From Caulobacteraceae bacterium (lineage in GTDB: Bacteria > Pseudomonadota > Alphaproteobacteria > Caulobacterales > Caulobacteraceae): a DNA stretch of 47,146 bases. The DNA lies in contig JAQGIW010000099.1 in NCBI GenBank assembly GCA_028290905.1, forward strand, positions 1 through 47,146. Direction: 5' to 3'. The position numbers and the translations under genes were made by a program. Shown piece by piece: positions 41,062 through 47,146 of this stretch (its first letter is position 1; each line of letters begins with the position of its first letter). The notes under the pieces are model-generated. The model was given only the letters and a program-made list of their open reading frames with translations, ran no database searches and had not been told where the DNA came from.

Positions 41062-43434
41062 ATGACCGTCGCCCAGAACCGAGCCGCTCCCGCCGTGCGG
41101 GGGGTCGAGATCGACGTCTCGAAGCCGCGCGAACCCGTCGCCGCTGTCGGCCGGCTCCGCCGCGTCGCCTTGATCGGCAACGCCCTCCCGCGGCGTTGCG
41201 GCATCGCCACCTTCACCACCGACCTGAGGAACGCGGTCGCGGCCGGCGCCCCGGACCTTCACACCTGCGTCGTGGCGATGACCGATGGCGGGCAGGTCTA
41301 CGACTATCCGCCCGAGGTCGGCCTGCAGATCCATGACGACGACCCGCGGGACTACCGCAGCGCCGCCGACTTCCTGAACGCCGGTGGGTTCGACGTCGTC
41401 TCTCTGCAGCATGAGTTCGGCATTTTCGGCGGCGTGGCAGGCGCGGACCTGCTGCCGCTGCTCTCGCGTCTCGCCATGCCGGTGGTGACCACGCTGCACA
41501 CGGTGCTGGCCGAGCCGACCGCCGAACAACGCGACGTGCTGACCCGGATCGTCGAGGTCTCGGCCAAGGTGATCGTCATGGCCGACAAGGCGCGGGCCCT
41601 GCTGACCGACGGCTATGGCGTCGCGCCGCAGAAGATAGAGGTCCTCCCCCATGGCGTTCCCGACATCGCCTTCCGCGATCCGGACGGCGCCAAGGCGGCG
41701 CTCGGCTACAGCGGCAGGAAGGTGATCCTCACCTTTGGACTGCTCTCCCCCAACAAGGGTGTCGAGGTGGTGATCGACGCCATGCCGGCGATCCTCGAAC
41801 GGTGTCCGGAGGCGGTCTATGTCGTGCTTGGCGCGACCCACCCCAAGCTCGTGCGCCGCGACGGCGAGGCTTACCGCGAAGGCCTGATGAAGCGCGCGCG
41901 CGATCTCCGCGTCGACACACGGGTGGTGTTCCTCAACCGGTTTGTCGATCAAGCCACCCTGCTCGGCTTCATCTCCATGGCCGACCTCTATGTCACCCCC
42001 TACCTCAACGAAGCGCAGATGACCTCGGGCGCCCTGGCCTACAGCTTCGGCTTGGGAAAGGCCGTGGTGTCCACGCCCTACTGGCATGCGCGCGAACTGC
42101 TTGCGGACGGGCGGGGCGTGTTCGTGCCCTTCGGCGATTCGAAGGCGACCGGCGAGGAGATCGCCGGCCTGTTGACCGACGACGCGCGCCGCGAGGCCAT
42201 GGGCCGGCGCGCCTATGCGAGCAGCCGGTCGATGACCTGGGCGCGCACGGCCCAGCGCTACATCGCCGTGTTCGACGCCGCCCGCGCCGCTCGCCCGTCT
42301 CCCGCCGTGTCGTCTCCCGCCGCCTCGCCGTCTGTCGCGCCGCCGGCCCCCGATCTTCAGTTCGGGCACCTTCTGTCCATGTGCGACGACACCGGCCTCT
42401 TCCAGCACGCGGTCCATTCCGTGCCCGACCGGGCCCATGGCTATTGTGTGGACGACAACGCACGGGCCTTGCTGCTCGCCTGTTCCTTAGGGCAAGGCGA
42501 GCGGCGCCTGCCGGACGACCTGATCGCGCGGTTCGCGGCCTTCGTGCAGCACGCCTGGAACCCGGACACGCGCGCCTTCCGCAACTTCATGAGCTTCGAT
42601 CGCCGCTGGCTGGAAGACGTCGGGTCGGAAGACAGCCACGGCCGGACGCTCTGGGCCCTGGGCGCGTGCGCGCTCGGCGATGTGAGTCCGTCGCGCCGGC
42701 GCTGGGCCGCGAGCCTGTTTCTGGAGGCGCTGCCGAGCGTCGAGGCCTTCTCCTCGCCCCGCGCCTGGGCCTTCACCCTGCTCGGTCTGGACGCCTATTG
42801 CGCGGCGACCGGCGGCAAGGGCGCCGCCGGGTGGATGCGCCGCCTGCTCGCCGCCCGGCTGACCGCATGCCTGGCGGACACCGAGACCTGGGATTGGGTG
42901 TGGTTCGAGGACGGCCTCGCCTATGACAACGCGCGCCTGCCCCAGGCTCTGATCGCAACCGGCCATGCCACCGGCGCGCCGGCCCAGGTCGCGGCGGGAC
43001 TGCGCGCCCTGGCGTGGCTGATCCCGCGACAGACGGCGCCCGCCGGCCATTTTCGACCCGTGGGGTCCGACAGCTTCGGCGAGCTTCGCAAGCCGCCGCG
43101 CCCGTTCGACCAGCAGCCGCTCGAGGCGGCCGCGACCATTTCCGCGTGTCTGGCCGCGGCGCGGGTCGAAGCGGAGACCGACTGGACGATCGATTGGATG
43201 GGCGAAGCCCAGCGCGCCTTCGCCTGGTTCCTCGGCGAGAATGACCTGGCGACCCCGCTGGTCGACGTGGCCACCGGCAGCTGCCGCGATGGCCTGCATC
43301 CCGACCGCGCGAACGAGAACCGCGGCGGCGAGTCGGTCCTCTCCTACCTGCTGGGCCTCGCCGAACTGAGAGGGACGGAGCGCCACGCGCAGGCCCACTC
43401 GGTCCACGTCGTTCCGTCGGCCTTCAACCGCTGA
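41062..43434 (+). CDS. GT4 glycosyltransferase fused to an (alpha/alpha)-toroid-like domain
   Basis: A 790-residue protein. Residues about 30-410: GT4 family GT-B fold, with NALPRRCGIATFTTDL, FGIFGGVAGADLLPLL, LPHGVPDIAFRD, TFGLLSPNKGVEVVIDAM (in part FGLLSPNKGVEVVIDA) and NEAQMTSGALAYSFGLGKAV. After a Pro/Ala/Ser-rich linker (about 415-432), the C-terminal half (HGYCVDDNARALLLAC, WDWVWFEDGLAYDNARLPQ, each as one part) looks like a six-hairpin glycosidase fold, as in a sugar-processing domain. ATG at 41062 is preferred to GTG at 41005, for lack of a clear ribosome-binding site at either. GH130 follows after 36 bases. Confidence 0.85.
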   Translation: MTVAQNRAAPAVRGVEIDVSKPREPVAAVGRLRRVALIGNALPRRCGIATFTTDLRNAVAAGAPDLHTCVVAMTDGGQVYDYPPEVGLQIHDDDPRDYRSAADFLNAGGFDVVSLQHEFGIFGGVAGADLLPLLSRLAMPVVTTLHTVLAEPTAEQRDVLTRIVEVSAKVIVMADKARALLTDGYGVAPQKIEVLPHGVPDIAFRDPDGAKAALGYSGRKVILTFGLLSPNKGVEVVIDAMPAILERCPEAVYVVLGATHPKLVRRDGEAYREGLMKRARDLRVDTRVVFLNRFVDQATLLGFISMADLYVTPYLNEAQMTSGALAYSFGLGKAVVSTPYWHARELLADGRGVFVPFGDSKATGEEIAGLLTDDARREAMGRRAYASSRSMTWARTAQRYIAVFDAARAARPSPAVSSPAASPSVAPPAPDLQFGHLLSMCDDTGLFQHAVHSVPDRAHGYCVDDNARALLLACSLGQGERRLPDDLIARFAAFVQHAWNPDTRAFRNFMSFDRRWLEDVGSEDSHGRTLWALGACALGDVSPSRRRWAASLFLEALPSVEAFSSPRAWAFTLLGLDAYCAATGGKGAAGWMRRLLAARLTACLADTETWDWVWFEDGLAYDNARLPQALIATGHATGAPAQVAAGLRALAWLIPRQTAPAGHFRPVGSDSFGELRKPPRPFDQQPLEAAATISACLAAARVEAETDWTIDWMGEAQRAFAWFLGENDLATPLVDVATGSCRDGLHPDRANENRGGESVLSYLLGLAELRGTERHAQAHSVHVVPSAFNR

Positions 43435-43470
43435 TTCGCACCGCAGCTCTGTAAACCCATCGAGGCCGAA

Positions 43471-44769
43471 TTGACGGACGTTCCATTCCTGAATCGCCAG
43501 GCGCTGTACCTGCGCCCCGATCCCGCGCGGGTGCTGGTGCGAGCGTTCAAGCCGGCCATCGAGCCGCGCGAGCTCAATCCCGTCGACAGGACGCGGGCCA
43601 ACCACATCATCGATCGGGTCCTGGCCCTCGACGCCGACGCCGCGACCGCCCAGCTCGATGACGTGCTCGAGAACTTCCAGGGCCGTCACCGCAACCTGCT
43701 CGCCACCTTCGACGCCCGAGCCGACGAAATGGAGGACACCCTGGCCTTCCATCCGGCCCTGAACGAGACCCAGCGTCAGCTGATCGGCGCCTATTTCCTG
43801 CATGAGTATTCGTTCGAGGCCTCGGCGCTCTTCAATCCGAGCATTGTTCCCCACCCTGATCAGACCGCCGCGCCTCCCGGCGGCCTGAGGTTCATTCTCA
43901 GCCTGCGGGCGGTCGGCGAGGGCCACGTCTCGTCGCTGACCTTCCGTTCGGGGACCATCGCCGCCGACGGCGCCATCGCGGTCGATCCGACCGGGCGGCT
44001 CAGCGCGATCCCCCGTATCACCTCGCGCGTCCGCGGCCCCGGCGGCGAGGAGGTCGAGGTGACGTTCAGGCCGGAGGAGGATATCAGCGAGCGCGTGATC
44101 TTCCCGATCACCGAGGCCCAGTCGAACGGGATCGAGGACGCCCGCTTCGTGGCGTTCGAGGACGGCGGCGAGACGACGTTCTACGCCACCTACACGGCCT
44201 ACAGCGGCCGGGCGATCCGCTCGGAGCTGATCGAGACCCGCGACTTCGTCTCGTTCCGCATGACGCCGCTGCGCGGGGCGGCGGCGAAGAACAAGGGCAT
44301 GGCGCTGTTTCCGAGAAAGCTCGCCGGCCGCTACGCCATGATCGGGCGGCAGGACAGCGAGAACCTGTACCTGATCTATTCGGACGACCTTCACACGTGG
44401 GACGGCGGCGAGGTGATCCTGAAGCCCGAATTCTCCTGGGAGTTCGTGCAGATCGGCAATTGCGGATCGCCGATCGAGCTCGACGAGGGCTGGCTGCTGC
44501 TGACCCACGGCGTCGGACCGGTCCGAAAATATTCGATCGGCGCGGTGCTGCTCGACAAGGCCGATCCGTCCAGGGTGCTCGCAAGGTCGCGGGAGCCGTT
44601 GGTGCGTCCCGCCCCGTCGGAACGCGAAGGCTATGTCCCCAACGTCGTCTACACCTGCGGCGCCCTGCGGCACCGCGACCTGATCATCCTCCCCTATGCG
44701 GTCTCCGACACCTTCTCCAACTTCGCGACCATCAGGATCGACGCGCTGCTGGGGACACTGCGCGGATAA
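43471..44769 (+). CDS. GH130-family mannoside phosphorylase/hydrolase-like protein
   Basis: A 432-residue protein of the five-bladed beta-propeller GH130 family, which phosphorolyses or hydrolyses beta-1,2- or beta-1,4-mannosides. Seen: FNPSIVPHPD, the catalytic-Asp region NGIEDARFVAFED with ATYTAYSG, NKGMALFPRKLAGRYAMI (in part KGMALFPRKLAGRYAM), WEFVQIGNCGSPIELDEGWL (in part IGNCGSPIEL) and EGYVPNVVYTCGA. An N-terminal helical extension of about 100 residues is present. TTG start at 43471 with GAGG 5 bases before it. Together with the GT4 fusion gene it suggests turnover of an intracellular mannoside polymer or oligomer. Confidence 0.88.
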   Translation: MTDVPFLNRQALYLRPDPARVLVRAFKPAIEPRELNPVDRTRANHIIDRVLALDADAATAQLDDVLENFQGRHRNLLATFDARADEMEDTLAFHPALNETQRQLIGAYFLHEYSFEASALFNPSIVPHPDQTAAPPGGLRFILSLRAVGEGHVSSLTFRSGTIAADGAIAVDPTGRLSAIPRITSRVRGPGGEEVEVTFRPEEDISERVIFPITEAQSNGIEDARFVAFEDGGETTFYATYTAYSGRAIRSELIETRDFVSFRMTPLRGAAAKNKGMALFPRKLAGRYAMIGRQDSENLYLIYSDDLHTWDGGEVILKPEFSWEFVQIGNCGSPIELDEGWLLLTHGVGPVRKYSIGAVLLDKADPSRVLARSREPLVRPAPSEREGYVPNVVYTCGALRHRDLIILPYAVSDTFSNFATIRIDALLGTLRG

Positions 44770-44853
44770 CCGGTGGTCATCGGCGGTGGCCGGACCGCGC
44801 GCTCGCCGCCGTCTCCCCGCCGCGGGACGGCCGCATGAGTTCCCCGCCTTCCG

Positions 44854-45495
44854 TTATTCGGGCCAATTGGAATTGAGGATCATGTCGGTGAAGCTGACCC
44901 GCCGGTAGGTCGGGTCGCGAAGCGCCAGCACATCGGCCTTCACGTTGCCGAAGGTCGTTTCGGGCTTTCTGAACGTGCCGCACGCAAAGGCGTTGATGAT
45001 GCCGTCCTTGAAGTCGTGGCCGCGAGGGTGGCAGGCGCAGACTTCGCGGCGTTGTTCGGGCGTGAACGCGTCGTATGCGATGCCGAGCACGTCCATCTCG
45101 ACGCCGGCCGTCACCAGCGCCACGACCGGTCGCTTGTGCTTGGGGATCCCGGGTGTGGTGTGCAAGGCGATCGCGTCCCACACGTCCTCGACAGCGCGTT
45201 CGTCGATTCCGTGCGCCCGCATGAAGCCGGCGGCTGCGTTGGCGCCGTCGACCTCGAAGCGCTCGTCGACGGTCGCGTAGGGCGGCTGCAGGCCCATGTC
45301 GTGGAACATGGCCCCGATGTAGAGCAGCTCGAGGTCGACCTCGAGGTCCTTGCGCTGGCCGGCGAGGGCGCCGAACAGGAACACACGGTTGGAGTGGTGG
45401 AAGAGCAGCTTGGATTCGGTGTCGCGCACCAGCTCTTCGACTTCCTTAGCGAGCGAGCTGTCCGGAACGCGAACGCCGGCGATCATCTTCGACAT
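44854..45495 (-). CDS. HD-domain phosphohydrolase-like protein
   Basis: A 213-residue protein of the HD superfamily: [15 protein letters not shown] (His), [12 protein letters not shown] (HD pair), and [15 protein letters not shown], with a C-terminal Asp likely, which could bind metals. It resembles cyanamide-hydratase/HD-type proteins often found in alphaproteobacteria and fungi, for which substrates vary. ATG at 45495, AGGAG 9 bases before it. It starts inside the catalase coding end, overlapping by 50 bases in another frame on the same strand, and so is co-transcribed with catalase. Confidence 0.85.
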   Translation of the reverse strand: MSKMIAGVRVPDSSLAKEVEELVRDTESKLLFHHSNRVFLFGALAGQRKDLEVDLELLYIGAMFHDMGLQPPYATVDERFEVDGANAAAGFMRAHGIDERAVEDVWDAIALHTTPGIPKHKRPVVALVTAGVEMDVLGIAYDAFTPEQRREVCACHPRGHDFKDGIINAFACGTFRKPETTFGNVKADVLALRDPTYRRVSFTDMILNSNWPE

Positions 45496-46960
45496 GGCGA
45501 TTGTCTCCTAAGTCCGCGGTGTTCAGCAGCCGCTCGATCGCTTCGGCGACGCCTCGGCCGTAGGCCGGGTCGGCCCTGGCGCAGTTGTCGACATGCCGCT
45601 GGCGGATGTGCGCCTGGGCCCCGCTGATAGCCCGCGCGGTGTTGTCGAACAGGGTCTGCCGCTGCTCAGGGCTCATCTTGCGGAAAAGGATGCCTGGCTG
45701 CTCGTAGTGGTCATCGTCGACCCGGTGGTCCCAGTGGGCGGCCGCGCCGTCCAAGGAAAGTGGCGGCTCGTTGAGGTCGGGCCGATCGATCCACTCCCCA
45801 AGGCTGTTGGGAAAGTAACTCGGCGTGCGACCCAGGTTGCCGTCCGCACGCATCGCGCCGTCGCGGTGATAGCTGTGGACCGGACACTTGGGCGCGTTGA
45901 CCGGGATATGGTTGAAGTTGACGCCCAGGCGATAGCGCTGCGTGTCACCATAGGAGAACAGCCGCCCCTGCAACATCTTGTCGGGGGAAAAGCCGATCCC
46001 CGGAACCACGTTGGCCGGCGAGAACGCCGCCTGCTCGACCTCGGCGAAGAAGTTCTCCGGATTGCGGTTCAGCTCGAAGAATCCGACTTCGATGAGGGGG
46101 AAGTCGGCTTTGGGCCAGACCTTCGTCAGGTCGAACGGATTGAACGGGAACGCCTTCGCTTCGGCGTCGGTCATCACCTGGATGAAGAGCGTCCAGCGCG
46201 GAAAATCGCCGCGCTCGATGCTCTCGAAGAGATCGCGCTGGTGGGTCTCGCGGTCCTTGCCGACCGCGGCCTCCGCCTCGGCGTCCGTCAGGTTCTCGAC
46301 GCCCTGCTGGCTCCGGAAATGGAATTTCACCCAGATCCGCTCATTAGCGGCGTTGATGAAGCTGAAGGTATGGCTGCCGAAGCCGTGCATGTGGCGGAAG
46401 CTGCGCGGAATGCCGCGATCGCTCATCACGATCGTAACCTGGTGCAGCGCCTCTGGCAGGAGAGACCAGAAGTCCCAGTTGTTGTCGGCGCTGCGCATGC
46501 CGGTGCGCGGATCGCGCTTGATGGCATGGTTGAGGTCTGGAAAGCGCAGCGGATCGCGGAAGAAGAATACCGGGGTGTTGTTGCCGACGACGTCCCAGTT
46601 GCCTTCCTCGGTGTAGAACTTGAGGGCGAAGCCGCGGATGTCCCGCTCGGCGTCGGCCGCGCCCCGCTCCCCCGCCACCGTGGAGAACCGCGCGAACATC
46701 GGCGTCGACTTGCCGACTTCGGAGACGATCTTGGCCTTGGTGAAGCGGGTGATGTCGTGCGTCACGGTGAAGGTTCCGAAGGCTCCCGAGCCCTTGGCGT
46801 GCATGCGCCGCTCGGGGATGACCTCGCGGTCGAAGTGGGCCAGCTTCTCGATCAGCCAGATATCTTGCAAGAGCGCTGGACCGCGGGGGCCGGCGGTCTG
46901 GATGTTGACGTTGTCGGTGACCGGCGCGCCGGTCGCGCGGGTCGAGTCGGGATTTTTCAT
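45446..46960 (-). CDS. katA: Monofunctional heme catalase (clade 3-like, small subunit)
   Basis: Breaks hydrogen peroxide to water and oxygen. The ATG at 46960 gives 504 residues; upstream in-frame starts up to 47014 are less family-like. Catalytic His in [15 protein letters not shown], Asn in [10 protein letters not shown], and heme-ligand Tyr in [14 protein letters not shown], with [14 protein letters not shown]. The C-terminal ~27 residues after LLNTADL are Arg/Asp-rich and not catalase-like; they overlap the HD gene. No OxyR gene is next to it; what lies upstream is outside the window. Confidence 0.95.
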   Translation of the reverse strand: MKNPDSTRATGAPVTDNVNIQTAGPRGPALLQDIWLIEKLAHFDREVIPERRMHAKGSGAFGTFTVTHDITRFTKAKIVSEVGKSTPMFARFSTVAGERGAADAERDIRGFALKFYTEEGNWDVVGNNTPVFFFRDPLRFPDLNHAIKRDPRTGMRSADNNWDFWSLLPEALHQVTIVMSDRGIPRSFRHMHGFGSHTFSFINAANERIWVKFHFRSQQGVENLTDAEAEAAVGKDRETHQRDLFESIERGDFPRWTLFIQVMTDAEAKAFPFNPFDLTKVWPKADFPLIEVGFFELNRNPENFFAEVEQAAFSPANVVPGIGFSPDKMLQGRLFSYGDTQRYRLGVNFNHIPVNAPKCPVHSYHRDGAMRADGNLGRTPSYFPNSLGEWIDRPDLNEPPLSLDGAAAHWDHRVDDDHYEQPGILFRKMSPEQRQTLFDNTARAISGAQAHIRQRHVDNCARADPAYGRGVAEAIERLLNTADLGDNRHVEDDRRRSRSGQLAR

Positions 46961-47146
46961 GGTGTCGTTCTCGGCCTTCACCTTCACCGACCGCGGTTGG
47001 GTCCGCCTGACCATGCGGGAGGCGGAATTGCGCGTCCTTGGGCCTTTCCTGAGATGTGATGAGCAGGCCTGAGCGGGGCTTCGTTAGATTTCCCGCGGCC
47101 CATTCGCCGCCCCAGGCCTGGAGCCCGCGCGTGACCATGGACTCTC

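Noticed and set aside
42487-44673. A 728-codon open frame opposite the GT4 and GH130 genes
   Set aside because: Antisense shadow; both plus-strand genes have clear motifs.
47015-47146. Start of a gene at the right edge (GTGACCATG at 47130-47138)
   Set aside because: Only a few codons remain before the window ends, so a coding call cannot be supported.

Overview
The window is about 47 kb of very GC-rich chromosomal DNA from an alphaproteobacterium, almost certainly of the order Caulobacterales (Caulobacter/Phenylobacterium-like). The reasons are the gene order, which follows the replication-origin neighbourhood of Caulobacter crescentus as I remember it; a CenR-type response regulator; an NtrZ-family periplasmic protein; a ferrochelatase with a C-terminal cysteine cluster; CtrA-like half-sites and GANTC sites in the origin; and short dispersed palindromes typical of the group. 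The species cannot be named from the sequence alone.

Left part (1-20404), core chromosome: the 3' part of ftsK, then lolA and exonuclease III; cenR on the minus strand; an L,D-transpeptidase, a YggS-type PLP protein and a ThiE/TenI-like protein; ntrZ; a DUF3576 lipoprotein; leuS-lptE-holA on the plus strand; and a long leftward block hemH-hemJ-rho-(DUF6489)-mnmE-mnmG-rsmG-parA-parB. Two parS palindromes accompany parAB. One is a perfect 16-mer in the mnmE/mnmG gap and the other lies inside the leuS coding sequence.

Centre (20405-20900), replication origin: a 496-base gap without genes sits between divergent hemH and ppsR. It has an AT-rich core, five DnaA-box-like nonamers, CtrA-like half-site pairs, an IHF-like site and two GANTC sites. 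Genes on both flanks mostly point away from it. I read it as oriC, although dnaA is not in this window.

Right of the origin (20901-27498), core: ppsR-maf-aroE-coaE-dnaQ on the plus strand with start/stop overlaps or short gaps, secB on the minus strand, then timA-mltA-smr as an operon with a recognisable promoter.

Far right (27461-47146), accessory metabolism: a GFA protein and a sulfotransferase (minus); an M81 peptidase and an SDR (plus); then a TetR regulator divergent from a five-gene operon (NAD(P)/FAD oxidoreductase, extradiol-type dioxygenase, alpha/beta hydrolase, second VOC protein, flavin monooxygenase). Two matching palindromes 31 bases apart lie in the divergent promoter. The operon has the parts of an aromatic meta-cleavage pathway: hydroxylate, cleave the ring, hydrolyse the product. 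After it come small secreted and membrane proteins, a second sulfotransferase, an AbrB-like protein, a cupin, a CAP-domain protein, a GT4-toroid fusion next to a GH130 enzyme, an HD-domain protein and a catalase. The flavin monooxygenase carries one single-base indel and the second sulfotransferase three, all in short runs of one base. They may be sequencing errors or real decay.
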